A stretch of 64,000 nucleotides of DNA from Dyella sp. ASV24 (GTDB lineage Bacteria; Pseudomonadota; Gammaproteobacteria; Xanthomonadales; Rhodanobacteraceae), in NCBI RefSeq assembly GCF_016428905.1, contig NZ_JAELTQ010000005.1, positions 1 through 64,000 of the forward strand, in the 5' to 3' direction. The notes beneath the pieces were generated by a model. It did no database searches. It had not been told where the DNA came from and worked only from the letters and a program-made list of their open reading frames with translations. Every line of letters starts with the position of its first letter. Positions within the stretch are counted from its first letter, which is position 1. Shown one piece after another: positions 27,105-35,335 of this stretch. The position numbers were made by a program, and so were the translations under genes.

Positions 27105-27944
27105 TTACGCAGGCTCCACGGCGTTTTCCGCCGCTTCCAGTTCTGCCAGCCGCGCCTGTATCGCCAGGTTTGGCTTCATGGCCTTCGCCGGGGGCAACAC
27201 CACGGTTTCCTCGGCGGACAATTCGATATGCGGCAGGTCGCGCAGGGCGATGCGGCGGATACGCGGCTGCTGGATGGGCAGCGTCGCCGCGCGGTAGATG
27301 ATCATTTGATGGTCGAGCGGATAATCCGCGCTCAGCAAGTCGACGAACACCTGCCGATACGCAGCCCCCGTCGCCTTGAAACGCGCCAGCGACTGGTCAC
27401 CCACGTGCCCGACCTGCCATAGCACCAGATAGCCGGTGGGATCGATGCGACGCTCAAACAGCAGCAACTGGCTGGCTTCGAAGTGCTGGCAACCGAAACG
27501 GCCCGGGTCGATGCCCAGATCCGCATAGAGGCAGTCTTCGGCAGAAATGCCCGGCTCCATGTGCGCGTGATAGCCCTCGGCACGCGCCGCCTCGATGGCC
27601 TTGTGCGGCGACCAGGCAAAGATGCCAGGGTGCCCGTAGAACACACCGCAGACACGCTTGCCGGCGCGCACTTCGGTCATCATCAGGTCGACCCATTCGC
27701 GATAGGTCGTGAGTCGCGACTTCCCTTCCCGGTAATAGGGCTGCAGGCTGCGCACATCGGGATGCATGCGTTGCAGCCAGGCCTCGACGATGCCGTCGGA
27801 CACACCCGCGAACACCACGTCCGATTGGGTGATATGGCTGCGCGCCAGTGGCGTGAGGTGGGATCCGAGCGTCATGCCCAGGCCGACACAGGCCAAGCTA
27901 CCGCGGCGCGCGTCTGTCGATGCCGGTATCGAAGGGTTTTCCAT
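27105..27944 (-). CDS. Borosin-type peptide alpha-N-methyltransferase (TP-methylase fold)
   Basis: 279-aa SAM-dependent enzyme of the tetrapyrrole-methylase fold. It lacks features of CobA or RsmI but tracks the omphalotin enzyme OphMA closely: GKSRLTTY, VFYGHPGIF, EGYHAHMEPGISAEDCLYAD and LVLWQVGHVGD. The four catalytic positions known for OphMA (Tyr66, Arg72, Tyr76, Tyr98) correspond to Tyr71, Arg77, Tyr81 and Tyr103. OphMA methylates backbone amides of its own C-terminus; this protein ends after the catalytic domain, so it should act in trans on a separate precursor, likely the gene 175 bases downstream. The start has only a weak ribosome-binding site. Confidence 0.88.
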   Translation of the reverse strand: MENPSIPASTDARRGSLACVGLGMTLGSHLTPLARSHITQSDVVFAGVSDGIVEAWLQRMHPDVRSLQPYYREGKSRLTTYREWVDLMMTEVRAGKRVCGVFYGHPGIFAWSPHKAIEAARAEGYHAHMEPGISAEDCLYADLGIDPGRFGCQHFEASQLLLFERRIDPTGYLVLWQVGHVGDQSLARFKATGAAYRQVFVDLLSADYPLDHQMIIYRAATLPIQQPRIRRIALRDLPHIELSAEETVVLPPAKAMKPNLAIQARLAELEAAENAVEPA

Positions 27945-28317
27945 CCCGCGATATTAGGGCAATTTCTTATCGCTGAGCACGCCAGGCGACATATGGCAAA
28001 GGATCGCCCAAGGCGCCCCAGAGCCTTGTATAACAGCCGAAAAGTTTGCTGGATCGAGACAAGCAAAGTGGCGCGCGCTGACGCACAAGCGCATGGTAGC
28101 GCTCACCGCTCGGTGAGAATCGCACAGGCAGGAGGCTCGCAAGCCCTCCCCCCTGGGCACGGCGCCGATGGGGCTCCAACGCCCGGGTAGCCCAACGCCA
28201 TAGCCGCCCACTGTCGCGGCATCGGCCACAAGCGATAGATTGGGCTTTTGAACCCCAGGGCCTGCCCCGGGCACTCACTCCCCACTGTCTACCCCGACGC
28301 ACCACGAGGATACCGGC
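27945..28317. other. Divergent intergenic region with strong secondary structure
   Basis: About 370 bases between the methyltransferase and peroxiredoxin genes without a convincing gene. On the minus strand TAATAT lies 12 bases before the methyltransferase ATG. The part at 28105-28265 holds several short inverted repeats (for example CTCACCG/CGGTGAG near 28110 and GGAGGCT/AGCCCTCC near 28130-28150) and could be a structured leader of the peroxiredoxin gene. Confidence 0.45.
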
Positions 28318-28932
28318 ATGAAAAAGCATCTCCTGTGTTCGCTGGCCGCCACGATCCTGGCCGCTGGCATGACCCTGGCAACACCCGCACTCGCCGCCAT
28401 CAGCCAGGGCGCCACCGCGCCAGCCTTCACCACCCAGGCCAGCCACGACGGTAAGAGCTTCACCCTTTCGCTCGCGGACGCGCTTAAGAAGGGTCCGGTC
28501 ATCGTCTACTTCTTCCCCTCCGCCTATACCGGTGGCTGCGACATCGAAGCCCACGCCTTTGCCACGGAAGCCGCGAAGTTCGCCGCAGCGGGCGCCACCA
28601 TCATCGGTGTCTCCGCCGACAGCATCGATAGGCTCAACACGTTCTCGGCTGACCCGAGTTACTGCGCCGGCAAGTTCCCGGTGGCATCCGACCCGCAAGG
28701 CAAGATCGCCGCCCAGTACGACGTGAAGATGTCCGCGGCGGAGCCTGATGCGAAGGATGTGCGGGGCCAGGCCATTGAGCACGGCTTCATTTCGCGCGTG
28801 ACCTTCGTGATCGGTCGCGACGGCAAAGTGGCCGCGGTGTTCTCCTCCGAGGCCGATCACCTGCATCCGCAGGAGCATGTGAGCAAGTCGCTCGCCATCG
28901 TGCAGCAGTTGCAGGCTGCCAAGGCGCCCTGA
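28318..28932 (+). CDS. Exported peroxiredoxin (AhpC/TSA family)
   Basis: 204-aa thiol peroxidase with a signal peptide (ends PALA), so it protects the periplasm against peroxides. The peroxidatic motif is PSAYTGGC with Cys74; Cys116 in DPSYCAGKF could be the resolving cysteine. ISRVTFVIGRDGKVAAVF is the usual late strand pattern. It is divergent from the borosin methyltransferase. A hairpin follows the stop. Confidence 0.9.
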   Translation: MKKHLLCSLAATILAAGMTLATPALAAISQGATAPAFTTQASHDGKSFTLSLADALKKGPVIVYFFPSAYTGGCDIEAHAFATEAAKFAAAGATIIGVSADSIDRLNTFSADPSYCAGKFPVASDPQGKIAAQYDVKMSAAEPDAKDVRGQAIEHGFISRVTFVIGRDGKVAAVFSSEADHLHPQEHVSKSLAIVQQLQAAKAP

Positions 28933-28943
28933 GGATACGTACA

Positions 28944-28979
28944 GCGCACGTCCGCGTTCCATCAAAGGCGGACGTGCGC
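28944..28979 (+). terminator. Hairpin after peroxiredoxin gene
   Basis: A perfect 12-bp stem (28944-28955 with 28968-28979) with a 12-base loop starts 12 bases past the stop. It lacks a U-tract. Confidence 0.5.
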
Positions 28980-29082
28980 GATCCCGGGCGCGAATTACCC
29001 CCCGCCCCACGGTCACGAAACCGTCGCTTGCAGTCCTACGAGGCACCCGGCAAGCTCTCCCGTTTGACCAACCGGAGTTGCC

Positions 29083-29358
29083 ATGTCCTCGCAAGAAACC
29101 ATCATCCAGATCATGCCCGCCACGGGTTGGGTTGCCGTGTTTGACGAGAGCGGCGACGAGAGCGCAGAAGCGCTCGTGTGCTTCGCGCTGGTGGAGTCCG
29201 TGCAGAACGGCACCACGCGCCGTGACGTGCGCCCGATGCTGGTGAACGGCAAGCAGATCAGCTTTGCCGACGCCGCACCGAACTTCCTGCGCGTGGAAGA
29301 ACTCGAAACCTTCGAGGACGAAGGCGAAGAGGAAGAAGAGGAAGACGGCGAGGAGTAA
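29083..29358 (+). CDS. Small acidic uncharacterised protein
   Basis: 91-aa cytosolic protein. It starts with a conserved-looking strand (IIQIMPATGWVAVFDESGD) and a beta-rich body (ALVCFALVESVQNGTTRRDVRPML), and ends in a run of Glu and Asp. Similar short proteins are common hypotheticals in Proteobacteria; no function is known. It is a monocistronic unit closed by a strong terminator. Confidence 0.75.
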   Translation: MSSQETIIQIMPATGWVAVFDESGDESAEALVCFALVESVQNGTTRRDVRPMLVNGKQISFADAAPNFLRVEELETFEDEGEEEEEEDGEE

Positions 29359-29380
29359 TCCTGCGCTTCCGCTTCATTCG

Positions 29381-29413
29381 CAAAGGCCGGCCACTTAGCC
29401 GGCCTTTGTTTTT
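29381..29413. terminator. Strong rho-independent terminator
   Basis: An 11-bp stem (29381-29391 with 29398-29408) with CACTTA loop is followed by TTTTT. It terminates the small acidic gene on the plus strand and touches the stop of the convergent oxidoreductase gene. Confidence 0.9.
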
Positions 29414-30408
29414 CAGAGTGAAACGTCGACTACCACCTTGCCCCACGCCTCGCGTCGTTCGATCAGTGCGTAAGCCTCGCCTACCGAGGCCAGATCGAAG
29501 GGCCGCGGGTCAACGAACGGCGTGATCCTTCCGTCGTTCGCAAGCCGCGTGACCTCGCGCAGGATGTCGCCGTGGTGCTCACGCCCCTCGCCCGTCAGCA
29601 ACGGCAACAGCGTGAAAACGCCCGAATAGGTCGCCGCGCGGAACGACAGCGGCGCCAACGCATGTGTGCCCCAGCCAAGCGCGCTGACCACGCGGCCAAA
29701 GCGTTTGACTGCGTTGAACGCCGCATCGATGCCGGTGCCGCCCACCGTGTCATAGACCAAATCGAAGCCATGGCCGCCAGCGTGCTCGGCAACGTACTGC
29801 TCCACCGCCGTGTCCCTGTCGATGGGCACGGCGCCCCAGGCCCGGATTCGCTCCGCCTTCGATGCACCGTCGACCGCATAGACCGACGCACCGAAAGCGC
29901 GCGCCAGTTGAATGACCGCGTTGCCCACACCACCGGCACCCAATACCAGCACCGACTGTCCGGCCTTTACCTGTGCACGGTCGACCAGCCCCTCCCAGGC
30001 GGTAATGAACGCCAGCGGCAACGAAGCCGCTTCGCCCATGCCGATGCCCGATGGCCTCAGCGCAAGGAGGCGCGCATCCACTGCGGCGAATTCCGCCAGC
30101 GAGCCCGGCACGCCGCCCACGCCACCCGTCATGCCATATACCTCGTCGCCGGGGCGAAAAGCGCTGACGCCGGGCCCGACGGCTTCCACTACACCTGACA
30201 TGTCCATGCCAAGGATCGCCGGCAGCGGATGCCGGGCGTGGCCGGCCTTGCCGGCGCGGATCTTCAGGTCGAGTGGATTGACGCCGCTCGCCCCCACCCG
30301 AACCAACACTTGCCCCGGGCCTGGCACCGGGCGATCCATGGTGACAAGACGAAAGTCGCCATCGTGCTCTTCGAGCAAGGCGGCCTGCATCGATGGTGAA
30401 GCATTCAT
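29413..30408 (-). CDS. Zinc-type alcohol dehydrogenase / quinone oxidoreductase (MDR superfamily)
   Basis: 331-aa NADPH-dependent oxidoreductase of the quinone-oxidoreductase branch. The catalytic domain shows GPGQVLVRVGASGVNPLDLK and the Rossmann domain VLVLGAGGVGNAVIQLA. The structural-zinc cysteines of true alcohol dehydrogenases are absent. It probably reduces quinones or enones. GAGG lies about 8 bases before the start at 30408; longer in-frame starts exist but add non-family residues. Confidence 0.9.
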   Translation of the reverse strand: MNASPSMQAALLEEHDGDFRLVTMDRPVPGPGQVLVRVGASGVNPLDLKIRAGKAGHARHPLPAILGMDMSGVVEAVGPGVSAFRPGDEVYGMTGGVGGVPGSLAEFAAVDARLLALRPSGIGMGEAASLPLAFITAWEGLVDRAQVKAGQSVLVLGAGGVGNAVIQLARAFGASVYAVDGASKAERIRAWGAVPIDRDTAVEQYVAEHAGGHGFDLVYDTVGGTGIDAAFNAVKRFGRVVSALGWGTHALAPLSFRAATYSGVFTLLPLLTGEGREHHGDILREVTRLANDGRITPFVDPRPFDLASVGEAYALIERREAWGKVVVDVSL

Positions 30409-30700
30409 GGCACCGTCCTCGTGGTCTAGCGGAACCAACCTCGCATCGCTTCGCGCAGATAGTGCCCCAACCACATCGTTTTGCGCATCGATGTGTCCAA
30501 AAGCCGTCGGCCTGCGTAAGCCTCAGGCACGCCATCCATTGCCCGCGATAAAAGGCCCGGCGCGCACCTCGGAAGATTTGTATCCGAATGTATCTAGCCT
30601 CCCCTGAGGTACATCTGCTTTCAATTCGGCCTGGGCGTCACACGAAAGCGATACACGGCGATGTTCTCCTAACGCCATACCCACCTGCCGGAGAACAGCC

Positions 30701-31753
30701 ATGTCGGACCTGATCAACCCCAAGCGTCGCCGCTTCCTTGGCGCCACCGCGCTCGGCCTTGCGATCGCCCCGCTTGGGTTGTCCTCGCTCGCCAACGCCC
30801 AGGCGGCCAAGTCCACGCCTGCCAACGCCAAGCGTACGGCGACAAGTGGACATACCTCGTTCAAGTCCATCAAGCATGTGAAGGCCGGCGTGCTCGATGT
30901 GGCCTACGCCGAGGACGGCCCGGCCGACGGCAAGCCCGTTCTGCTGCTGCACGGCTGGCCGTATGACATCTACAGCTTCGTCGACGTGGCCCCCATCCTT
31001 GCCGCCGCGGGCTACCGCGTGATCATCCCCTGGCTGCGGGGCTACGGCGACACCCGCTTTCTCTCGGCCGACACGCCGCGCAATGGCCAGCAAGCCGCAC
31101 TCGCGGTCGACGCCATCGCGCTACTGGACGCGCTGAAGATCGACCAGGCCGTCGTCGCTGGCTTTGACTGGGGCGCGCGCACCGCCGACATCCTCGCCGC
31201 CGTGTGGCCGCAGCGCTGCAAGGCATTGGTATCGGTGAGCGGTTACCTCATCGGCAGCCAGGCCGCCAACCACGCGCCGCTACCGCCCAAGGCCGAACTG
31301 CAATGGTGGTACCAGTTCTACTTCGCCACCGAGCGCGGCGAAGCCGGCTATGCCAAATACACTCACGATTTCGCGCGGCTCATTTGGGAACTGGCCTCGC
31401 CGCAATGGGGTTTCGACGACGCCACCTTCGCGCGCTCCGCAGCCGCGTTGGACAACCCCGACCAAGTGGCCGTGGCCATCCACAACTACCGCTGGCGTCT
31501 GGGCATCGCCGAGGGCGAGGCGCAATACGACGCGCTGGAAACCAAGCTCGCCACCCTGCCAAACATCCAGGTACCCACCATCACGATGGAAGGCGACGCC
31601 AATGGCGCGCCACACCCCGAACCGGCTGCCTATGCGAAGCGATTCACCGGCAAGTACCAGCATCGCCTGATCAACGGCGGCATTGGCCACAACCTGCCGC
31701 AGGAAGCTCCGGCGGATTTCGCGCAGGCCGTCATCGACGCGGACCACCTCTGA
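30701..31753 (+). CDS. Tat-exported alpha/beta hydrolase, epoxide hydrolase-like
   Basis: 350-aa enzyme with a twin-arginine signal (RRRFLGATALG, residues 9-19) and cleavage near ANA. The hydrolase core has the oxyanion HGWP at 84-87 and nucleophile elbow AGFDWGAR with Asp156, which is the aspartate type used by epoxide hydrolases and haloalkane dehalogenases. The catalytic His is probably in INGGIGHNLPQE. It folds before export to the periplasm. The P460 gene follows 22 bases later and is probably co-transcribed. Confidence 0.92.
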   Translation: MSDLINPKRRRFLGATALGLAIAPLGLSSLANAQAAKSTPANAKRTATSGHTSFKSIKHVKAGVLDVAYAEDGPADGKPVLLLHGWPYDIYSFVDVAPILAAAGYRVIIPWLRGYGDTRFLSADTPRNGQQAALAVDAIALLDALKIDQAVVAGFDWGARTADILAAVWPQRCKALVSVSGYLIGSQAANHAPLPPKAELQWWYQFYFATERGEAGYAKYTHDFARLIWELASPQWGFDDATFARSAAALDNPDQVAVAIHNYRWRLGIAEGEAQYDALETKLATLPNIQVPTITMEGDANGAPHPEPAAYAKRFTGKYQHRLINGGIGHNLPQEAPADFAQAVIDADHL

Positions 31754-31775
31754 ACCGTTTCCGGGGAATACATCC

Positions 31776-32285
31776 ATGAAAACACTGTTGGCTCTTGCCG
31801 CCGCCGGCGGTCTGATAATCGCGGGCGTGCTGGCCGGAGTGTCCCAGGCGAGCGAATCCACATCCACGCCAGCCTCCCCGATCTACGGTGTCACCCTGCC
31901 GCAGGGCTACCGTCAATGGGAACTGATTGCGCCCGCACTGGAAGACGCACCACTCAACGAACTGCGTACCGTCGTCGGCAACAAGGTGGCCGTTGATGCC
32001 TATGCGCGAAACAGCCAGCCCTTTCCTGATGGCACCGTGCTGATCAAACTCGCGTGGAAACGCCAACCCTCCGCCGAGTTCGCCACCGCAACGGTGCCCG
32101 GTGCTGCCACGACTGTGCAGGTGATGGTGAAGGATTCCAAGAAGTACGCCGCCACTGGCGGCTGGGGATTTGGCCGTTTTATCGACGGGAAGCCAGCGGA
32201 TGAAGCGCAGCACCGCACCTGCTTCGCATGCCACGCGGCGCGCGCCAGCGGGCACGATTTCGTCTTCACCCGATACGCACCCTAA
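31776..32285 (+). CDS. Cytochrome P460 family protein
   Basis: 169-aa exported protein (signal peptide ends SQASE). A single c-type heme site CFACH (Cys149, Cys152, His153) is near the C-terminus, as in P460 cytochromes. FPDGTVLIKLAWKR and KKYAATGGWGFGRF are family-like segments. Classical P460 oxidises hydroxylamine, but many relatives have no known substrate. Co-transcription with the upstream Tat hydrolase suggests a shared periplasmic oxidative role, which is inference. Confidence 0.9.
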   Translation: MKTLLALAAAGGLIIAGVLAGVSQASESTSTPASPIYGVTLPQGYRQWELIAPALEDAPLNELRTVVGNKVAVDAYARNSQPFPDGTVLIKLAWKRQPSAEFATATVPGAATTVQVMVKDSKKYAATGGWGFGRFIDGKPADEAQHRTCFACHAARASGHDFVFTRYAP

Positions 32286-32471
32286 AAACGTCCGATGGAG
32301 CTTCCCTGAGCCAGCGGGTTTGTTGCCAGAGTCGTTGGTCTGGTGGAAGATCCGCGCGGCGAGAGGCCAGCGAGATCTCTGTTATCGCCACTCACCTACG
32401 ATCACTGCTTCGCATTCGGGAAGACACATGACCATGCTCACGGAACAAGACGCCACACCACGGCTCACCCC

Positions 32472-32687
32472 ATGAAGCCCGAAGACCTGCAGCGACTCGT
32501 CACCATGCCCATGCCCTATGGCAAATACCAGGGCCGCCTCATCGCCGACCTCCCTGGCGCCTACCTCGCCTGGTATGCCCGCAAAGGCTTCCCGCCCGGC
32601 GACCTCGGAAATCTCCTTGCACTGGCTCTCGAACTCGACCACAACGGTTTGAAGCCGCTGCTCGATCCGTTGAGGAAGCGCAGGTAA
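32472..32687 (+). CDS. DUF3820 family protein
   Basis: 71-aa protein with MPYGKYQGRLIADLPGAYLAW and the helix LGNLLALALELDHNGL, the full DUF3820 domain (PF12843). Family members are small, widely conserved and sometimes linked to quorum-sensing-regulated virulence. The long 5' region from 32286 has no other gene. No ribosome-binding site stands out. Confidence 0.85.
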   Translation: MKPEDLQRLVTMPMPYGKYQGRLIADLPGAYLAWYARKGFPPGDLGNLLALALELDHNGLKPLLDPLRKRR

Positions 32688-32778
32688 GGCTGTTTGCGCA
32701 AAGAAGGCATGGGCGTTGGCTTTCGATCCGACATGGATATTGGCGAGACAACGAGAAAGGGCCGGAAGGAATATGCGT

Positions 32779-33624
32779 TCAAGCGGCTGATGGCCCGCTC
32801 GACATGAATTCCGCATGCAGCACTTCCGTTTCCTCGTCTGCTGGAAACATAGATTCGATGCGCAGTTCCTGAGCGGCCACGCTTTGAGGCGCCCCCACGG
32901 TGGTCACCATCGAAAAGTAACGAAGTGTTTTGCCGTGCATCCTGAAACCCAAGGGAATCATGGGAAGGTTCGGCGCAGAAACACTTGATCCTCGCAGCCG
33001 CCACGCGGGATCAACCCCTGGGTACGCGAACAGTTCATCCAGCAGGGTTCGGCTTCGTTCGTCCAGGACACCTCCAACCAGCTCCCTATGCACTCGGTGA
33101 ATGAGGCTTCTGGCGACCGTTTCCCAATCCACGACAAACGGCCGCATGCCTTGTGGATCAAACATGAGATGCAGCAAATTCCTCGGCTTCGCGCGTGCCG
33201 CCATATCGACAAACAATCCGAAAAAGTGCGGCGATGAGGCGTTGGTGGCCAGTACGTTCCAGTAACGATCCATGACAATGGAAGGAAAGGGATCATGCTG
33301 GCGAAGCAGGCGATCCAGTGCGCGCGTAATGCCCTGCATTTCCTGCGCATTCCAGGCGGTTTCCGGGTAGATCGGCGCGTAGCCGGCCGCGAGGAAGAAC
33401 GCATTCCGTTCGCGCAGCGGAACGTCCAGTGATTCGACGATGCTCGTCAACGCATGGCGACTCGGCACACTGCGACCCTTTTCGATAAAGCTTAGATGCC
33501 GTTGCGACATACCTGCATCAAGCGCCAGCCCCAGTTGGCTGGCGCCGCGCATTTCTCGCCAGTGACGCAGCAGAAGACCCAGGTCATGGGATGGAGATGT
33601 CTGGTCGCTATACATGGTGCCCAT
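32779..33624 (-). CDS. XRE-family regulator with MmyB-like ligand-binding domain
   Basis: 281-aa DNA-binding regulator. The N-terminal helix-turn-helix (LRHWREMRGASQLGLALDAG then QRHLSFIEKGRSVPSRHALT) is followed by an MmyB-type domain (ALDRLLRQHDPFPSIVMDRYW, PRNLLHLMFDPQGMRPFV). MmyB-like domains bind fatty-acid-like ligands and often control nearby oxidoreductase genes. It lies 115 bases downstream of the AhpD-like gene on the same strand, a likely target. GGAGG is placed 5 bases before ATG 33624. Confidence 0.92.
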   Translation of the reverse strand: MGTMYSDQTSPSHDLGLLLRHWREMRGASQLGLALDAGMSQRHLSFIEKGRSVPSRHALTSIVESLDVPLRERNAFFLAAGYAPIYPETAWNAQEMQGITRALDRLLRQHDPFPSIVMDRYWNVLATNASSPHFFGLFVDMAARAKPRNLLHLMFDPQGMRPFVVDWETVARSLIHRVHRELVGGVLDERSRTLLDELFAYPGVDPAWRLRGSSVSAPNLPMIPLGFRMHGKTLRYFSMVTTVGAPQSVAAQELRIESMFPADEETEVLHAEFMSSGPSAA

Positions 33625-33739
33625 GGGATCCTCCAAGCGTGTCCAGCTGGCGATGCGCACGATAACCGCTTGAGTGTGTCATACGCGGTCGCCAGCTACG
33701 CTTCCATCAGCCCCCTGCCCGAACAAGGCTCGTGGATAG

Positions 33740-34285
33740 TCAGGGCCAACGGCGTGCCTGGAATGCCTCCTCCAACGGCGGATGGGTGATATTGCCCGTG
33801 TAGTTGGTGATGGTCGACGCAGCGACCACGGCAACCGTTTCCAGTAGATGGCGTTTGTCAAAACCGGCCTGAAGAAACGTCGACACATCGTGATCGTCCA
33901 AATGTCCGCGCTTCTCGATAAGCGTCCGGGCCAAAGTGGAGAGTGCGGCGTGCTTCGTACCGAGGGGGCTCCGGCCCTCGCGGATGGCATGGACATCCGC
34001 CTCGTCAACACCTTCCTTGATGGCCAGAAAGGAGTGAAAGGCCACGGCCCAGGAACACTTATTCGTCACGGCATTGGTAAGCAGGATCACCTGAACCTGC
34101 TCTTCGGGAAAGCTGCCACCATGCACTTTGCCAAAGAGCCCGACCAGGCTATCGATCAATATGGGCGATGTCGCCATCGCGCCGACGATATTGGGGATGA
34201 CGCCAAACGTGCCCTGCAGCGCCTCGAGAGCAGGCCCGGATTGTGGTGGTGCGGATTCCATTGTGTGGACGGAAAAAGATGTCAT
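33740..34285 (-). CDS. Carboxymuconolactone decarboxylase / AhpD-like protein lacking the second Cys
   Basis: 181-aa helical protein with an AhpD-like core. The redox motif C-x-x-C and proton-relay His appear as NKCSWAVAFHS: Cys77 and His84 remain, but the second cysteine is Ala80. Peroxidase reduction through a CxxC disulfide is therefore unlikely and another role should be expected. LGTKHAALSTLARTLIEKRG and VAVVAASTITNYTGNITHP follow. GAGGAC lies before the start. Probably regulated by the downstream MmyB-like protein. Confidence 0.85.
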   Translation of the reverse strand: MTSFSVHTMESAPPQSGPALEALQGTFGVIPNIVGAMATSPILIDSLVGLFGKVHGGSFPEEQVQVILLTNAVTNKCSWAVAFHSFLAIKEGVDEADVHAIREGRSPLGTKHAALSTLARTLIEKRGHLDDHDVSTFLQAGFDKRHLLETVAVVAASTITNYTGNITHPPLEEAFQARRWP

Positions 34286-34520
34286 GGGTAGTCCTCGCTG
34301 AATACATGCATCGCCATCGATATCGATGACGTGGAGGAACCTTAGGCGTGTGCATTGAACGAGCCAACTACCTGGGAGGTAATAAACCAGTCTCGATTCG
34401 TGAAAGGAAAAGCCCACAGATCTCGCGATAAGATGAGATATCCGCCCCCGCCCCTTAAAGCGAACGTCCGGCGCTGGATCACCCTCCCTTCTCACACCCA
34501 TCAAGGATGACTTCACTGAC

Positions 34521-35018
34521 ATGGCAAAGATTCACCTGGTCGAAGGGCCCGTTGGTGCCGGCAAATCCACGTTCGTCGCAGCGCTGCGAAAGCAACACGC
34601 AGCGCCAGGCTTCATTCTCGATGCATGGTTCGTCCGGCTATACAGCCCGGATCGTCCGGCCACGAACTTGATGGAGTGGTACATAGCCCGGAAAGAGCGC
34701 TGCCTGGAGCAGATCTGGGAAGCCGCCAAGGAAGTTCTCGACGCGGGCCATGACGTCGTCCTCGAGCTTGGGCTGGTCGAAAGGACAAGCCGCGAACGCT
34801 TCTGCACGCAGATCATGAGCGCCGGATACGAACTGACCATCTACCTGTTGGATGCTCCAAGGGACATCCGGCGCGAACGCGTCCGCAAGCGCAACCTGGA
34901 AAAAGGTTCGACCTACGCCATGGACGTACCCGATGCATTTTTCGAGATGGCGAGCGATCACTGGCAACCCATGGACGAGATCGAACGCGAGATGTACGAC
35001 GTCCGCGAGATCTCCTAA
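34521..35018 (+). CDS. P-loop AAA-family ATPase / small-molecule kinase-like protein
   Basis: 165-aa protein with Walker A GPVGAGKST (residues 9-17) near the N-terminus and a DVVLELGLV strand that can serve as Walker B. RRERVRKRN provides a typical LID-like basic helix. The size and layout suit a shikimate/adenylate-kinase-fold or zeta-like kinase, but no partner antitoxin is seen. The substrate is unknown. It is divergent from the AhpD-like gene. Confidence 0.82.
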   Translation: MAKIHLVEGPVGAGKSTFVAALRKQHAAPGFILDAWFVRLYSPDRPATNLMEWYIARKERCLEQIWEAAKEVLDAGHDVVLELGLVERTSRERFCTQIMSAGYELTIYLLDAPRDIRRERVRKRNLEKGSTYAMDVPDAFFEMASDHWQPMDEIEREMYDVREIS

Positions 35019-35335
35019 CCTGATCGCCAAGGTCTGCTTTCGACTGCGACTTCAGTCGATCAACGCAAAGCAGAAGAAACGTGTCCTGCACATACCCATC
35101 AGAATAGGACTCCGCGTAGCAAGGATCCTCGTTGTCCCTGATGCCAGGCATGAATCGATCGGCATAGGCTGCTGCGCCAGAAGAACAGGGCTTCACAACA
35201 TGGAGTCGAGGTCGAGGTATCTGAGAGATGGCGACTTTTCGACCGGCTACCGCACCTCTTCGTTTCAAGCTCCATTGCCGAACCGCAGCGGGTCTTTGCC
35301 GTTCGATCAGGTCGTTTGACACGCGATAGTCGGTA
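35019..35335. other. Intergenic region with no supported gene
   Basis: About 317 bases between convergent genes. I see no plausible start, repeat or clear hairpin. The segment begins a stretch of visibly lower G+C that runs to about 38.3 kb. Confidence 0.5.

Noticed and set aside
28110-28200. c-di-GMP (GEMM-I) riboswitch-like pattern before the peroxiredoxin
   Set aside because: CGCACAGG, CGCAAGCC and GGGTAGCCC pieces are present, but the invariant CAAACC and the receptor geometry are missing, so I cannot support it.
27967-29094. Long minus-strand frame opposite the peroxiredoxin
   Set aside because: It covers a supported peroxiredoxin gene and has Arg/Gly-rich shadow composition.
29083-29358. 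Small acidic protein as a second borosin precursor
   Set aside because: It lacks the GQDA-type helical N-terminus, is mostly beta-like, lies 1.1 kb away on the other strand and resembles a common hypothetical protein.
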